Positions 35,159-45,715 of a DNA stretch of 64,000 nt are shown piece by piece (within the stretch, counting starts at the first letter, position 1; every line of letters starts with the position of its first letter). The position numbers were made by a program, and so were the translations under genes. Below the pieces are notes generated by a model. It was not told the origin of the DNA. It ran no database searches and was given only the letters and a program-made list of their open reading frames with translations. The stretch comes from Maritimibacter sp. (GTDB lineage: Bacteria; Pseudomonadota; Alphaproteobacteria; Rhodobacterales; Rhodobacteraceae): positions 62,001 to 126,000 of the forward strand of contig JAABTN010000005.1 of the NCBI GenBank assembly GCA_011389895.1. Direction: 5' to 3'.

Positions 35159-36016
35159 GTGCAGGGACAAACCCTCATATACTGCGTGGGCGCGGCGAAG
35201 GCTGGCACAAGCTGGCTGTTCGATGCGCTCTATGCGCACCCGGAGTGCTTCTTTCCGACGACCAAGGAATTGCATTACTGGGACGGCCTGCAGGGCGGCC
35301 ACGGGGGCGTGTTTCGCGACCAGCTTCCGGGCCGGATCGCGGACATCCGCGCGCGCTACGAGGTGACCACGGCAGAAGCGCAGCGGGCCTATCAAGAAGC
35401 CAACATGGCCGATATCCAGCGTTGGTATGACCAGTTCGACGGAAAGACGCGCGACGATGCGGCCTATCTCGATTACGTCGGGATCGGTCGGGTCGAGGCG
35501 AAGATCGTCGGGGATTTCACACCGGCCTATGCAAACCTTCCGGTCGACTGGATGCGCCAGATGGTCGAGGTTCATGGGGATGTGAAGGCGATCTACCTGC
35601 TGCGCGAACCGGTGGACCGGCTCTGGTCCCATTTCCGCATGGACGCGGCGGACGAAGCGGGCGCGCTGGCCAAGATGGATGCCTTTCTCGGCGGGGGCGA
35701 AGAGATCGTGGCGCGGCGGTCGAACTATCGTCAGACGCTCAACCGGCTGGGCGAAGTGCTGCCGCGGCACCGGCTGCATGTCGAGGTGTTCGAACGTCTC
35801 TTCACCTCCGAGGCATTGGGCCGGATCTGTGATTTTCTCGGCATTTCGCGCATTGCGCCGATGGCAGACAAACAGGTGCACAAAAGCCGTGCCGGGACGC
35901 TTGATGCCGACCGGCGCGCCCGCGCGCAGCATGCGCTGCGCCAGCAATACAATTTCATCGAACGCTTCCTGGGCGGTTTGCCCGCGGAGTGGACCCAGAA
36001 AATGGTGACGGCATGA
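35159..36016 (+). CDS. Sulfotransferase family protein inserted between nuoC and nuoD
   Basis: A 285-residue PAPS-dependent sulfotransferase fold. The 5'-phosphosulfate loop is '[17 protein letters not shown]' (residues about 8-23), and the 3'-phosphate strand is in '[20 protein letters not shown]', with Arg and Ser in place. Such enzymes sulfate sugars, lipids or peptides. The GTG start at 35159 has AAGGG nine bases back; the stop overlaps the nuoD ATG by four bases (ATGA). It is therefore made together with complex I. No functional link between sulfation and complex I is known to me. Confidence 0.85.
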   Translation: MQGQTLIYCVGAAKAGTSWLFDALYAHPECFFPTTKELHYWDGLQGGHGGVFRDQLPGRIADIRARYEVTTAEAQRAYQEANMADIQRWYDQFDGKTRDDAAYLDYVGIGRVEAKIVGDFTPAYANLPVDWMRQMVEVHGDVKAIYLLREPVDRLWSHFRMDAADEAGALAKMDAFLGGGEEIVARRSNYRQTLNRLGEVLPRHRLHVEVFERLFTSEALGRICDFLGISRIAPMADKQVHKSRAGTLDADRRARAQHALRQQYNFIERFLGGLPAEWTQKMVTA

Positions 36017-37236
36017 TGGACGGCGGCAAGGGTTTCGAGGACGCCAAGACCGGCGAACAGCAAATCCGCAACTTCAACATCAACTTCGGTCCACAGCACC
36101 CGGCGGCGCACGGCGTGTTGCGCATGGTGCTGGAGCTGGACGGTGAAATCGTGGAACGCTGCGATCCGCATATCGGGCTGTTGCACCGGGGCACGGAAAA
36201 GCTCATGGAGAGCCGGACCTACCTGCAAAACCTGCCGTATTTCGACCGGCTCGATTACGTCGGCACGATGAACCAGGAACATGCCTGGTGTCTGGTGATC
36301 GAAAAGCTTTGCGGGGTCGAGGTGCCGCGCCGCGCCTCGCTCATCCGGGTGCTTTACTCCGAGATCGGGCGCATCCTGAACCATCTTCTGAACGTGACGA
36401 CGCAAGCGATGGACGTGGGCGCGCTGACGCCGCCGCTGTGGGGGTTCGAGGAACGCGAGAAGCTGATGATCTTCTATGAACGCGCCTCGGGCGCGCGTCT
36501 GCATGCGGCCTATTTCCGCCCCGGTGGTGTGCATCAGGATCTGCCGCCCGCGCTGCTCGACGATATTGAGACGTGGTGCCACGCCTTTCCCGCCGTGCTC
36601 GACGATATCGACGGGCTTTTGACCGAGAACCGGATCTTCAAGCAGCGCAACGTGGATATCGGGATCATCAACGAAGAGGATATTCTCAACTGGGGATACT
36701 CCGGCGTGATGGTGCGCGGCTCGGGCCTGGCGTGGGATCTGCGCCGGTCGCAGCCTTACGAATGCTACGATGAATTCGACTTCGACATTGCCGTGGGCAA
36801 GAACGGCGATTGTTACGACCGCTACCTCGTGCGCATGGCCGAGATGCGCGAAAGCGTGAAGATCATGCTTCAGGCGATCGAGAAACTGCGCGCGCCGGAA
36901 GGGCAGGGCGATGTCCTGACGCGGGGCAAGCTGACGCCGCCGAAGCGCGCCGACATGAAGACCTCGATGGAAGCCTTGATCCACCATTTCAAGCTTTACA
37001 CCGAAGGGTTCCACGTGCCGGAAGGCGAAGTTTACTGCGCGGTGGAGGCGCCCAAGGGCGAATTCGGCGTCTACCTCGTCTCCGACGGGACCAACAAACC
37101 CTACCGCGCCAAGCTGCGCGCGCCGGGGTATCTGCATCTTCAGTCGATGGATTACGTCGCGGGCGGGCACCAGCTGGCCGACGTGGCCGCGATCATCGGC
37201 ACCATGGACATCGTTTTCGGAGAGGTTGACCGCTAA
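36013..37236 (+). CDS. nuoD: NADH-quinone oxidoreductase subunit D
   Basis: A 407-residue 49-kDa-type subunit lining the quinone cavity. '[20 protein letters not shown]' and '[20 protein letters not shown]' are the family signatures, and '[19 protein letters not shown]' and '[20 protein letters not shown]' are further conserved segments. Two ATGs (36013, 36016) are possible; the first overlaps the sulfotransferase stop. Its end shares one base with nuoE. Confidence 0.97.
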   Translation: MMDGGKGFEDAKTGEQQIRNFNINFGPQHPAAHGVLRMVLELDGEIVERCDPHIGLLHRGTEKLMESRTYLQNLPYFDRLDYVGTMNQEHAWCLVIEKLCGVEVPRRASLIRVLYSEIGRILNHLLNVTTQAMDVGALTPPLWGFEEREKLMIFYERASGARLHAAYFRPGGVHQDLPPALLDDIETWCHAFPAVLDDIDGLLTENRIFKQRNVDIGIINEEDILNWGYSGVMVRGSGLAWDLRRSQPYECYDEFDFDIAVGKNGDCYDRYLVRMAEMRESVKIMLQAIEKLRAPEGQGDVLTRGKLTPPKRADMKTSMEALIHHFKLYTEGFHVPEGEVYCAVEAPKGEFGVYLVSDGTNKPYRAKLRAPGYLHLQSMDYVAGGHQLADVAAIIGTMDIVFGEVDR

Positions 37237-38369
37237 TGCTGCGCCGTCTGCACCATGAACAGCCCGAGAGCTTCGCTTTCACCCCGGAGAACCTGGCCTG
37301 GGCCGAAACCCAGATCACCAAGTATCCCGAGGGGCGGCAGGCCTCGGCCATCATACCGCTTCTGTGGCGCGCGCAAGAGCAGGAAGGCTGGCTGACCCGC
37401 CCCGCGATCGAAGGCGTGGCCGAAATGCTGGGCATGGATTACATCCGCGCGCTGGAAGTGGCGACCTTCTATTTCATGTTTCAACTGAAACCGGTCGGCT
37501 CGGTCGCGCATTTCCAGATTTGCGGCACCCTGTCGTGCATGATCATGGGGGCCGAAGACCTTGTCGCTGTCGCGCGCGACAAGATTGCGCCCAATCCGCA
37601 TGAGCTGTCGCCCGATGGCCGCTTTTCATGGGAAGAGGTCGAATGTCTCGGGGCCTGTTCGAACGCGCCGATGGCGCAGGTCGGCAAGGATTACTACGAA
37701 GACCTCTCGTCCGACAGTTTCGGCGACCTGATCGACCGGATCGCGGGCGGTGACGTGCCGGTGCCGGGCCCGCAAAACGGGCGCTTTGCCTCCGAACCCG
37801 CGCCCGGTTTGACGAGCCTCAAGGAGTATGACGCGGGCAAGCCCACGCATAACGTCTCGGCCGCGCTTGCGGTCGAACATGGCGATACCCTGAAGCGGAT
37901 CGACGGGACCGAAGTGGCGCTGACCGCGCCGTGGCAGGGCAAGGCCAAGTCGCGCAAGGTCGCGGTGAAGGCGCGCAAGGTCACGACACCGGGCGCTGCC
38001 GAGGCCGCGCTGTCGGACAAGGGCGAGAACGCCAAACCCCGGGCAACGGGCAAGGCCGCGCCGGTCGCCCCCGAAGGGTCGGGCAAGAAACCCCGCACGC
38101 TGAGCGCGCCGCGCAAGGCCGGGGCGGATGACCTTAAACAGATAAAGGGCGTTGGCCCGAAGCTTGAAACGCTGCTCAATACCATGGGCTTTTACCATTT
38201 CGACCAGATCGCCAAATGGGGCCCTGAAGAGGTGTTCTGGGTCGATCAGAACCTTGAAGGTTTCAAGGGTCGGGTGAGCCGCGATGACTGGGTCGACCAG
38301 GCGACGCGTCTGGCCGCCGGTGAGCAAACCGAATTTTCGAAGAAAGTGAAGAAGGGCGATGTCTACTAA
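37236..38369 (+). CDS. nuoE: NADH-quinone oxidoreductase subunit E with C-terminal helix-hairpin-helix extension
   Basis: A 377-residue protein, about twice the usual NuoE length. Residues 1-180 are the thioredoxin-like 24-kDa subunit binding the 2Fe-2S cluster N1a through Cys96, Cys101, Cys137 and Cys141 ('CGTLSC', 'ECLGAC'). Residues about 180-296 form a Lys/Ala-rich linker. Residues 297-377 are a helix-hairpin-helix-like domain starting '[18 protein letters not shown]'. A close copy of that domain is in the gene downstream. Extended NuoE forms occur in other Rhodobacterales. The stop codon lies in a 12-bp tandem duplication. Confidence 0.95.
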   Translation: MLRRLHHEQPESFAFTPENLAWAETQITKYPEGRQASAIIPLLWRAQEQEGWLTRPAIEGVAEMLGMDYIRALEVATFYFMFQLKPVGSVAHFQICGTLSCMIMGAEDLVAVARDKIAPNPHELSPDGRFSWEEVECLGACSNAPMAQVGKDYYEDLSSDSFGDLIDRIAGGDVPVPGPQNGRFASEPAPGLTSLKEYDAGKPTHNVSAALAVEHGDTLKRIDGTEVALTAPWQGKAKSRKVAVKARKVTTPGAAEAALSDKGENAKPRATGKAAPVAPEGSGKKPRTLSAPRKAGADDLKQIKGVGPKLETLLNTMGFYHFDQIAKWGPEEVFWVDQNLEGFKGRVSRDDWVDQATRLAAGEQTEFSKKVKKGDVY

Positions 38370-38382
38370 GATGTCTACTAAG
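38359..38382. repeat. Perfect 12-bp tandem duplication at the nuoE stop
   Basis: ATGTCTACTAAG occurs twice in direct succession (38359-38370, 38371-38382). The first copy contains the nuoE stop TAA; both also contain an ATG in another frame. A recent slippage event is likely, with no change to the NuoE product. Confidence 0.95.
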
Positions 38383-38496
38383 GCGTCGAAACGCGCGTTT
38401 GAATGAGTGAAGCGATGGACCAGAACAGAATGCAATTGGCGACAGACCACCGGTCCATTCTTCTTTTTGGAAGCCAACTGAACAGGGATTGTGCAA

Positions 38497-39315
38497 ATGG
38501 CGAATAATGACAGCGGACTGTTTTCTTGCCGCAACACGTGTTGGATCGTGGGCGGACTTCTGGGGCTTGTTGCGCTCCTGCTAATCTGGGGCTCAAGCGT
38601 GATCATGGCGATCATCGTTGGCGTGGTGGTGGCCGTTGTGGTCGCCCTCGTGATGCAAAAGCTCTTTTGCGTGGACGAAGGCGCGACATCGGGCGTTTCC
38701 AGCTCGACCAGCGCCGCGGTGAACCAAGCGGCCAGCAGCACCTCGGCTTCGTCGAGCACGTCGGCGGCCTCGACCGCCTCGACGGCGGCATCCTCGGCGG
38801 ACACTGCGTCGGCGAAGACATCGGAACCCGCCTCTGATGCAGCGAAGGTGAAACCGTCCAAGGCGCTTTCGGGCGAAAAAGAGCTCGACGAGCGCAAGGG
38901 AGATTGGAAATACGAGAAACCGGCGGACGAGAAAAAGTCGGCGGCCAAGAAACCTGCCGCCGAGAAACCGGCGGCGAAAAAGGCCCCGGCCAAGGCCGAG
39001 ACCGCCAAGAAAGCCCCCGCGAAGAAGGCCGCCCCCAAAAAGGCGGCGGCTGGCGCGGACGACATGAAGATGATCAAGGGCGTCGGGCCCGGGATCGAAA
39101 AGAAACTGCATGACGCCGGTGTGACCAGCTTTGCACAGATCGCGGGTTGGGGCCCGTCGGACATTGCCGAGATGGACGACAAGCTCAATTTCCGGGGCCG
39201 TATCGAGCGGGACGACTGGGTCACGCAGGCCAAGGCGCTTGCCGCAGGCGAAGAAACCGAGTTTTCGAAGAAGGCCAGCTCGTCCGGCCTCTACGAAGGC
39301 AACAAGAAGAAGTGA
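38497..39315 (+). CDS. Membrane-anchored protein with NuoE-tail-like helix-hairpin-helix domain
   Basis: A 272-residue protein. It has two hydrophobic segments near the N-terminus ('WIVGGLLGLVALLLIWGSSV' and 'MAIIVGVVVAVVVALVM'), a Ser/Thr/Ala-rich stretch (residues about 65-115), a Lys/Ala/Pro-rich histone H1-like linker (about 140-185) and a C-terminal domain (187-272) beginning 'ADDMKMIKGVGPGIEKKL'. That domain matches the NuoE tail at about 44 of 81 positions by hand alignment. ATG at 38497 is chosen with AGGGA eight bases upstream. The layout suggests a membrane-tethered partner or a copy of the complex I extension; function unknown. Confidence 0.8.
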   Translation: MANNDSGLFSCRNTCWIVGGLLGLVALLLIWGSSVIMAIIVGVVVAVVVALVMQKLFCVDEGATSGVSSSTSAAVNQAASSTSASSSTSAASTASTAASSADTASAKTSEPASDAAKVKPSKALSGEKELDERKGDWKYEKPADEKKSAAKKPAAEKPAAKKAPAKAETAKKAPAKKAAPKKAAAGADDMKMIKGVGPGIEKKLHDAGVTSFAQIAGWGPSDIAEMDDKLNFRGRIERDDWVTQAKALAAGEETEFSKKASSSGLYEGNKKK

Positions 39316-39328
39316 GGCTGTCGGCTGA

Positions 39329-39559
39329 ATGAAGACCTCCGAGGCGGACCAAAAGGCGCGGGGCAGGCAAGGTCGGCTTGCTGCCCTCGTGATCGCCGCC
39401 TCGGCCATCGTTTCAGTTGCGGGCACTTGGGTCGGCGAGGAGTTGGGATGGTCCAACCGCACGCTCGGCCTCATAGGATTGGTTGCGATGGGGGGCTTCG
39501 CGTTCGGCCTCATCGTGGCCGCAAGGCTCTGGCTCGTCAGCCGGAAGGATGAAGGATAA
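39329..39559 (+). CDS. DUF5337-type small membrane protein
   Basis: A 76-residue protein with two membrane helices ('[20 protein letters not shown]' and '[20 protein letters not shown]') and charged ends. Its size and place between nuoE and nuoF match the DUF5337 family of Rhodobacterales complex I operons. No catalytic residue is visible. A role in assembly or stability of the membrane arm would fit, but is inference from position. Confidence 0.75.
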   Translation: MKTSEADQKARGRQGRLAALVIAASAIVSVAGTWVGEELGWSNRTLGLIGLVAMGGFAFGLIVAARLWLVSRKDEG

Positions 39560-39564
39560 AGGCC

Positions 39565-40863
39565 ATGTTGAAAGATCAGGATCGGATCTTCACCAATCTT
39601 TACGGGATGCACGACCGGTCGCTGAAGGGCGCCCAGGCGCGCGGCCACTGGGATGGGACCGCCGCGATCATCAAGAAGGGCCGCGACTGGATCGTGGACG
39701 AGATGAAGGCGTCCGGCCTGCGCGGCCGCGGCGGGGCGGGCTTTCCCACCGGTCTCAAATGGTCCTTCATGCCGAAGGAAAGCGATGGGCGCCCGGCCTA
39801 TCTGGTGGTCAACGCGGATGAATCCGAGCCGGGCACCTGCAAGGACCGCGAAATCATGCGCCATGATCCGCACACCTTGATCGAAGGCTGCCTGATCGCC
39901 TCCTTCGCGATGAACGCGCATGCCTGCTACATCTACATCCGTGGCGAATACGTCCGCGAACGTGAGGCGCTTCAAGCGGCCATCGACGAGGCGTATGATG
40001 CGGGCCTTGTGGGCAAGAACGCCGCAGGCTCCGGCTGGGATTTCGATCTCTACCTGCACCACGGCGCGGGCGCCTATATTTGTGGCGAGGAAACCGCGCT
40101 TCTGGAAAGCCTTGAGGGCAAAAAGGGCATGCCGCGCATGAAGCCGCCGTTCCCGGCGGGCGCGGGGCTTTACGGTTGCCCGACCACGGTGAACAACGTG
40201 GAGTCCATCGCGGTGGTCCCGACCATCCTGCGCCGGGGGCCGGAATGGTTCGCGGGCTTTGGCCGCCCCAACAACTCGGGCACGAAAATCTTTGCCGTCT
40301 CCGGCCACGTCAACAATCCTTGCGTGGTGGAAGAGGCGATGTCGATTTCCTTCGAGGAATTGATCGAAACCCATTGCGGCGGCATTCGCGGCGGGTGGGA
40401 CAACCTCTTGGCGGTGATCCCCGGCGGCTCATCCGTGCCGGTGGTGCGGGGCGAGAACATGCAGGGCGCGATCATGGATTACGACTACCTGCAAAAGGAT
40501 CTGCGCTCGGGGCTTGGCACGGCGGCGGTGATCGTGATGGACAAATCCACCGACATCGTGAAGGCGATCTGGCGGCTGTCGAAATTCTACAAACACGAAA
40601 GCTGCGGCCAATGCACGCCCTGCCGCGAAGGCACCGGGTGGATGATGCGGGTCATGGACCGGCTGGTGCGCGGCGAGGCGGAGCTTGAGGAAATCGACAT
40701 GTTGTTCGATGTCACCAAGCAGGTCGAAGGCCACACCATCTGCGCGCTAGGCGACGCGGCGGCCTGGCCGATCCAAGGGCTGATCCGGAATTTCCGGGGC
40801 GAGATCGAAGACCGCATTCGGGCCCAGAAATCCGGGCGCACCGGCGCGATGGCGGCGGAGTAA
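39565..40863 (+). CDS. nuoF: NADH-quinone oxidoreductase subunit F
   Basis: A 432-residue subunit where NADH is oxidised by FMN. '[20 protein letters not shown]' binds NADH and FMN, and '[16 protein letters not shown]' plus a later Cys in '[13 protein letters not shown]' bind the N3 4Fe-4S cluster. AAAGG precedes the ATG. With NuoE and NuoG it makes the electron input module. Confidence 0.97.
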   Translation: MLKDQDRIFTNLYGMHDRSLKGAQARGHWDGTAAIIKKGRDWIVDEMKASGLRGRGGAGFPTGLKWSFMPKESDGRPAYLVVNADESEPGTCKDREIMRHDPHTLIEGCLIASFAMNAHACYIYIRGEYVREREALQAAIDEAYDAGLVGKNAAGSGWDFDLYLHHGAGAYICGEETALLESLEGKKGMPRMKPPFPAGAGLYGCPTTVNNVESIAVVPTILRRGPEWFAGFGRPNNSGTKIFAVSGHVNNPCVVEEAMSISFEELIETHCGGIRGGWDNLLAVIPGGSSVPVVRGENMQGAIMDYDYLQKDLRSGLGTAAVIVMDKSTDIVKAIWRLSKFYKHESCGQCTPCREGTGWMMRVMDRLVRGEAELEEIDMLFDVTKQVEGHTICALGDAAAWPIQGLIRNFRGEIEDRIRAQKSGRTGAMAAE

Positions 40864-40866
40864 GCA

Positions 40867-41271
40867 ATGCGGCACGGGCTTCATATCGTCGGCGCGTCAC
40901 TGCTGGTGGCGGGGTGCGGCATTTTCGGCGGGGACGAGACCGCTCGGACGACCGATGCCCTGTCCACAGCCCAACCCACGGCGCAACACCAGGACGTGTT
41001 GAGCGCGGATGGCACGAACTACGCGGTGAGCTTTACCAGCCACGGCATCTGGCGCGACGCAAGCGGCGGGGCGGGGGCCGACGTGGCGGTGCCGCAAGTG
41101 CGCGTGGCACGGACGGATGGCACCGATTTGACCGAGGACGACATCATGGCGGCGCGCGGCGTCGCCAAGGCCTATTGCCGGGCACATCCGGAGTTCCGCC
41201 GCGAGGTGGTGTTCGGGGACGGCGTGGCCGTGGAACAAGGTAGCGTGATCTTTTCCGAGATCTGTGACTGA
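40867..41271 (+). CDS. Small putative lipoprotein between nuoF and nuoG
   Basis: A 134-residue protein with a lipoprotein leader: '[17 protein letters not shown]' has the lipobox LVAGC, so Cys17 would be acylated. The mature part ends with '[20 protein letters not shown]' and a final Cys-Asp, which could form a disulfide. No known family is recognised. It starts three bases after nuoF. A second lipoprotein of similar size is found after nuoG, with which it shares a general pattern but no clear sequence match. Confidence 0.7.
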   Translation: MRHGLHIVGASLLVAGCGIFGGDETARTTDALSTAQPTAQHQDVLSADGTNYAVSFTSHGIWRDASGGAGADVAVPQVRVARTDGTDLTEDDIMAARGVAKAYCRAHPEFRREVVFGDGVAVEQGSVIFSEICD

Positions 41272-41311
41272 GACGAAGGGCCGGGGACCCCCGGCGAATG
41301 AGGTTAAGCGA

Positions 41312-43330
41312 ATGGCCGACCTGAAGAAAATTGTGATCGACGGCAACGAGATCGAGGTGGACGGGGCGATGACCCTGCTCCAGGCCTGTGAAGAGGCCGG
41401 GATCGAGGTGCCGCGGTTTTGCTACCATGAACGTCTGTCGATCGCGGGCAACTGCCGGATGTGCTTGGTCGAGGTCGTCGGTGGCCCACCCAAGCCCGCC
41501 GCCTCCTGCGCGATGCAGGTCAAGGACATGCGCCCGGGGCCCGAAGGTCAGCCGCCGGTGGTGAAGACCAATTCGCCCATGGTGAAGAAGGCGCGCGAAG
41601 GGGTGATGGAGTTTTTGCTCATCAACCACCCGCTTGATTGCCCGATCTGCGACCAAGGCGGCGAATGCGACCTTCAGGATCAGGCGATGGCTTACGGCGT
41701 GGATTTCTCGCGCTACCGCGAGCCCAAGCGGGCGACCGAGGATCTCGATCTTGGCCCGCTGGTCTCGACCCAGATGACGCGCTGCATCTCCTGCACCCGC
41801 TGCGTGCGCTTCACCACCGAGGTCGCGGGCATTCACCAGATGGGCCAGACGGGCCGGGGCGAAGATGCCGAGATCACCAGCTACCTGAACGAAACGCTCG
41901 ACAGCAATCTTCAGGGCAACATCATCGACCTGTGCCCTGTCGGCGCGCTGACGTCGAAACCCTATGCCTACACCGCGCGTCCGTGGGAATTGACCAAGAC
42001 CGAGACGATCGACGTGATGGATGCGCTCGGCTCCAACATCCGCGTGGACACCAAGGGGCGCGAAGTCATGCGTATCCTGCCGCGCAACCATGACGGGGTG
42101 AACGAGGAATGGATTTCCGACAAGACCCGCTTTGTCTGGGACGGGCTGCGCCGCCAGCGGCTTGACCGCCCCTACGTGCGCAAGAATGGCAAGCTGACCG
42201 CCGTCACATGGCCCGAGGCGCTGAGCGCGGCGGCACAGGCGATGAAGGGCAAGAAGACCGCCGGGCTGGTCGGCGATCTCGCCTCGACCGAGGCGACCTT
42301 CAGCCTCAAGCAGTTGATCGAAGGTCTGGGCGGTGCGGTCGAGGCACGGGTTGACGGGGCCAAGCTGCCTGCCGGTAACCGTTCGGCCTATGTCGGGACC
42401 GCGCGCGTCGAGGAGATCGACGATGCGGATTACATCATGCTCATCGGCACCAACCCGCGCGACGAAGCGCCGGTCCTGAACGCACGCATCCGCAAGGCAT
42501 GGCTTCGCGGGGCCGAGATCGGCAGCATCGGGGTGCGCGGCGATCTGACCTACGCGCATCATTCCATGGGCATGGACCGCGACGCGCTTTTGACCCTGTC
42601 GGACTACGACTTTGGCGCGGTGAAGGACAAGAACGCGCTTGTGATCGTGGGACAGGGCGCGCTGACCGAAGCCGATGGCGAAGCGGTGCTGGCCCATGCG
42701 ATGAACGCGGTTGCGCGCATGAACGGCAAGCTTCTGGTGCTGCACACCGCTGCGGGCCGGGTCGGCGCAATGGATGTCGGCGCAGTCACCGAGGGCGGGC
42801 TCAAGGCCGCGACCGAAGGGGCCGACGTGGTGTTCAACATGGGGGCCGACGAGATCGAGATCGACGCGGGCCCGACTGTGATCTACATGGGCTCGCACGG
42901 CGACCGGGGCGCACACCGCGCCGATATCATTCTGCCCGGCGCGGCCTATACCGAGGAAAACGGGTTGTTCGTCAACACCGAGGGGCGTCCCCAGCTTGCC
43001 CTGCGCGCGGGCTTCCCGCCGGGCGAGGCGAAAGAAAACTGGGCCATCCTGCGCGCGCTCTCGGCCGAGCTTGACGCGACCCAACCGTGGGACAGTCTCG
43101 CCGGTCTGCGCCGCGCGATGATCGACACCGTGCCGCATCTTGGCGATGTCGACGTGATCCCAGAGGCCCCTTGGCAGCCGCTCAAGGTCAAGAAACCGGG
43201 CAAGGCAAGCTTCAAGCCGGCGGTCAAGGATCATTACCTGACCAACCCGATCACCCGGGCGTCCGAGGTTATGGCCGAGCTCTCCGCCAACGCCAAGGCG
43301 CGCGACTCCCAAAAGGTCGCCGCCGAGTGA
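41312..43330 (+). CDS. nuoG: NADH-quinone oxidoreductase subunit G
   Basis: A 672-residue large iron-sulfur subunit. The N-terminal 2Fe-2S ferredoxin domain has '[20 protein letters not shown]', N5 ligands are in '[20 protein letters not shown]', N4 ligands are in '[10 protein letters not shown]' and 'DLCPVGAL', and the remainder is the degenerate molybdopterin-oxidoreductase domain. I chose ATG at 41312 with GAGG upstream; the frame stays open 16 codons farther to a GTG at 41264. Its stop overlaps the next lipoprotein gene (GTGA). Confidence 0.97.
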   Translation: MADLKKIVIDGNEIEVDGAMTLLQACEEAGIEVPRFCYHERLSIAGNCRMCLVEVVGGPPKPAASCAMQVKDMRPGPEGQPPVVKTNSPMVKKAREGVMEFLLINHPLDCPICDQGGECDLQDQAMAYGVDFSRYREPKRATEDLDLGPLVSTQMTRCISCTRCVRFTTEVAGIHQMGQTGRGEDAEITSYLNETLDSNLQGNIIDLCPVGALTSKPYAYTARPWELTKTETIDVMDALGSNIRVDTKGREVMRILPRNHDGVNEEWISDKTRFVWDGLRRQRLDRPYVRKNGKLTAVTWPEALSAAAQAMKGKKTAGLVGDLASTEATFSLKQLIEGLGGAVEARVDGAKLPAGNRSAYVGTARVEEIDDADYIMLIGTNPRDEAPVLNARIRKAWLRGAEIGSIGVRGDLTYAHHSMGMDRDALLTLSDYDFGAVKDKNALVIVGQGALTEADGEAVLAHAMNAVARMNGKLLVLHTAAGRVGAMDVGAVTEGGLKAATEGADVVFNMGADEIEIDAGPTVIYMGSHGDRGAHRADIILPGAAYTEENGLFVNTEGRPQLALRAGFPPGEAKENWAILRALSAELDATQPWDSLAGLRRAMIDTVPHLGDVDVIPEAPWQPLKVKKPGKASFKPAVKDHYLTNPITRASEVMAELSANAKARDSQKVAAE

Positions 43331-43749
43331 GCCTCAGGCTCGCATATCCCGTCGTGGCTTTTGCCGCACTCACGGCCTGTGGCGAACAGGCCGAGGTCAG
43401 CCGTGCGGTGGCGTCGGCGCGGGCCGAGGTCAAACCGTTCTCGCCCGAGTATCTCGGGATCGGAACCCGGCTTCTGGATGGCGACCTTGTGGCCTTCGAC
43501 GTGCGCATGAAGGGGGCGCGGGAGACGCAGGACGTTGTGGATTACGCCCAATGCGCCGCCGCGCAATACGCGCTCATCCGGGGTTACGGATTTGCCCGCC
43601 ATGTGCGCACAGGGGTGGAAAGAAGCGGCGATGTGTGGGAAGGGGACGCAACTTACGTCATCTCCGACGCATTGCCCGATGGATTGGCCAAGATCGACGC
43701 GGAAGTGGCGGTCGGGGCTTGCAAGGAAAACGGAATACCGACGATCTGA
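43327..43749 (+). CDS. Small putative lipoprotein between nuoG and nuoH
   Basis: A 140-residue protein starting with GTG at 43327, coupled to the nuoG stop by GTGA. The leader '[18 protein letters not shown]' carries the lipobox LTAC with Cys18. The mature part has two further Cys ('[20 protein letters not shown]' and '[13 protein letters not shown]') that may pair. No known domain is recognised. A longer upstream frame runs inside nuoG and is not credible. Its place suggests a periplasmic face partner of the membrane arm, by position only. Confidence 0.7.
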   Translation: MSLRLAYPVVAFAALTACGEQAEVSRAVASARAEVKPFSPEYLGIGTRLLDGDLVAFDVRMKGARETQDVVDYAQCAAAQYALIRGYGFARHVRTGVERSGDVWEGDATYVISDALPDGLAKIDAEVAVGACKENGIPTI

Positions 43750-43759
43750 GGCGCTCACG

Positions 43760-44797
43760 ATGATGGAATTCTTCACACAAACGAACCTGGGGATCGCCCT
43801 GACCATCACCGGTCAGGTGCTTTTGGTCGTCGTGCCGCTCCTCGTGGCGCTCGCCTTCTTGCTCTACTTCGATCGCAAGGTCTGGGCGGCGGTGCAGTTG
43901 CGCCGGGGGCCGAACGTGGTCGGGGCCTTTGGCCTTTTGCAATCCTTCGCCGATTTCCTGAAATACGTGGTGAAAGAGATCGTGGTGCCCGCTGGGGCAG
44001 ACAAGTTCGTCTTCTTCCTCGCGCCGATGCTGTCGCTCGTCCTCGCCATGGTGGCTTGGGCGGTGATCCCCTTTGGCGACGGATTGGTTCTCGCCGATAT
44101 CAACGTGGCCATCCTGTTCGTCTTCGCGGTCTCGTCGCTCGAAGTCTACGGGGTGATCATGGGGGGCTGGGCGTCCAATTCGAAATACCCGTTCCTTGGC
44201 TCCCTGCGGTCTGCCGCGCAGATGATTTCCTACGAGGTGTCGATCGGCCTGATCATCATCGGCGTGATCATCTCGACCGGGTCGATGAACTTCGGCAACA
44301 TCGTCGCCGCGCAGGACGGGATGGGCATTTTCTCATGGTATTGGATCCCGCACTTCCCGATGGTCTTCTTGTTCCTGATCTCGGCCATGGCGGAAACCAA
44401 CCGCCCGCCCTTTGACTTGCCTGAGGCGGAATCCGAGCTGGTGGCGGGCTACATGGTCGAGTATTCCTCGACGCCCTTCCTTCTGTTCCAGATCGGCGAA
44501 TACGTGGCCATCGTGTTGATGTGTGCGCTGGTGAGCCTCTTGTTCTTCGGTGGCTGGCTGTCCCCGATCGAGGCGCTGCCGGATGGCATGTTCTGGTTCC
44601 TGATCAAGATCTTCTTTTTCTTCTTCATCTTCGCGATGGTGAAGGCGATCACGCCGCGCTACCGCTATGACCAACTGATGCGCATCGGATGGAAAGTGTT
44701 CCTGCCCTTGTCGCTTGGATGGGTCGTGCTGGTGGCCTTCTTCGCACAATACGGCGCGTTCTGGGGCACCTATGCCCGCTGGACCGTGGGAGGCTAA
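43760..44797 (+). CDS. nuoH: NADH-quinone oxidoreductase subunit H
   Basis: A 345-residue membrane subunit with about eight helices that joins the peripheral arm to the membrane arm and forms part of the quinone chamber. '[20 protein letters not shown]' and '[20 protein letters not shown]' are the diagnostic loops. ATG at 43760 or 43763 is possible. Confidence 0.97.
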   Translation: MMEFFTQTNLGIALTITGQVLLVVVPLLVALAFLLYFDRKVWAAVQLRRGPNVVGAFGLLQSFADFLKYVVKEIVVPAGADKFVFFLAPMLSLVLAMVAWAVIPFGDGLVLADINVAILFVFAVSSLEVYGVIMGGWASNSKYPFLGSLRSAAQMISYEVSIGLIIIGVIISTGSMNFGNIVAAQDGMGIFSWYWIPHFPMVFLFLISAMAETNRPPFDLPEAESELVAGYMVEYSSTPFLLFQIGEYVAIVLMCALVSLLFFGGWLSPIEALPDGMFWFLIKIFFFFFIFAMVKAITPRYRYDQLMRIGWKVFLPLSLGWVVLVAFFAQYGAFWGTYARWTVGG

Positions 44798-44800
44798 CGA

Positions 44801-45292
44801 ATGGCATACGACTACACCCGCTCGGTCAAATACTTCCTGCTCACCGACTGGATCAAAGGGTTCCAGCTGGGGTTGAAGTATTTCTTCAAACCCAAGGCGA
44901 CGCTGAATTACCCGCACGAAAAGGGCCCGCTGTCCCCCCGGTTCCGCGGCGAACACGCGTTGCGCCGCTATCCCAACGGGGAAGAGCGTTGCATTGCCTG
45001 CAAGCTTTGCGAAGCGATCTGCCCGGCGCAGGCCATCACCATCGATGCCGAACCGCGTGACGATGGCTCGCGCCGCACCACGCGCTACGACATCGACATG
45101 ACCAAGTGCATCTATTGCGGGTTCTGCGAAGAAGCCTGCCCGGTGGATGCCATCGTCGAAGGCCCGAATTTCGAGTTCGCGACCGAGACCCGCGAAGAGC
45201 TTTTCTATGACAAGCAAAAGCTGCTTGAGAACGGCGACCGCTGGGAAGCCGAGATTGCGCGCAATCTCGAGCTTGACGCGCCGTATCGGTAA
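44801..45292 (+). CDS. nuoI: NADH-quinone oxidoreductase subunit I
   Basis: A 163-residue subunit with two 4Fe-4S clusters (N6a, N6b). Ligands are Cys64, 67, 70, 74 ('[12 protein letters not shown]') and Cys103, 106, 109, 113 ('[12 protein letters not shown]'), with each last Cys serving the other cluster. An N-terminal amphipathic stretch anchors it to the membrane arm. The length is normal for alphaproteobacteria. Confidence 0.97.
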   Translation: MAYDYTRSVKYFLLTDWIKGFQLGLKYFFKPKATLNYPHEKGPLSPRFRGEHALRRYPNGEERCIACKLCEAICPAQAITIDAEPRDDGSRRTTRYDIDMTKCIYCGFCEEACPVDAIVEGPNFEFATETREELFYDKQKLLENGDRWEAEIARNLELDAPYR

Positions 45293-45304
45293 GGGGACCG
45301 GAGC

Positions 45305-45715
45305 ATGGACGCCTGGGGCGCAACATTGTTCGAGGAAGAGGCCGCGCAAAACTGGCTGGACGAGGCCTATGTCTCTGCCGGCGCCGGTGCGGTGGCCCAG
45401 GCTCTCGACACCGCTGCCGAGCGCCCGGTGACCGACCCGCTTGACCGGACCGAGGGCGCAGTCGCGCTTATCGCCGGTGAGGTCGTGGCCACCGCCTATG
45501 GCGAGATGCCGGCGGGGCTTCCCCAAGAGGTGCTCGACCGGCTCAACGCCCATGGCTCCGAGGTGCGCAACCTCGCAGACGCGAAACGCCGGGCGCGCCG
45601 CGCGCTTGAGCGGGTCATTTCCGACAATTCCGCGCTGCACGCCCATTGGGCCGCTGCAGAAACCCACGCCAATTGGGCCGCGAGCGTCAATGATCTGCGC
45701 CGGAGGCTCGCATGA
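45305..45715 (+). CDS. DUF4259 domain protein
   Basis: A 136-residue acidic protein whose start 'MDAWGATLFEEEAAQNWLDE' fits the DUF4259 signature (usually MGAWG..F.ND.A.DW). The rest is helical with no catalytic motif. The family is found in many bacteria and has no assigned role. It overlaps the carboxymuconolactone decarboxylase-like gene by four bases (ATGA), so the two are coupled between nuoI and nuoJ. Confidence 0.75.
   Translation: MDAWGATLFEEEAAQNWLDEAYVSAGAGAVAQALDTAAERPVTDPLDRTEGAVALIAGEVVATAYGEMPAGLPQEVLDRLNAHGSEVRNLADAKRRARRALERVISDNSALHAHWAAAETHANWAASVNDLRRRLA

Noticed and set aside
34484-35947. 487-codon reverse frame across nuoC and the sulfotransferase gene
   Set aside because: It crosses the junction of two real genes that are complete and carry clear motifs on the forward strand.
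38403-38507. 34-codon ORF (MSEAMDQNRM...) between nuoE and the helix-hairpin-helix gene
   Set aside because: It overlaps the start of the next gene in another frame, has only a weak ribosome site (GAATG context) and no recognisable feature; too weak to list as a gene.
41144-43312. 722-codon reverse frame opposite nuoG
   Set aside because: Antisense shadow in G+C-rich coding DNA; no ribosome site and no domain.
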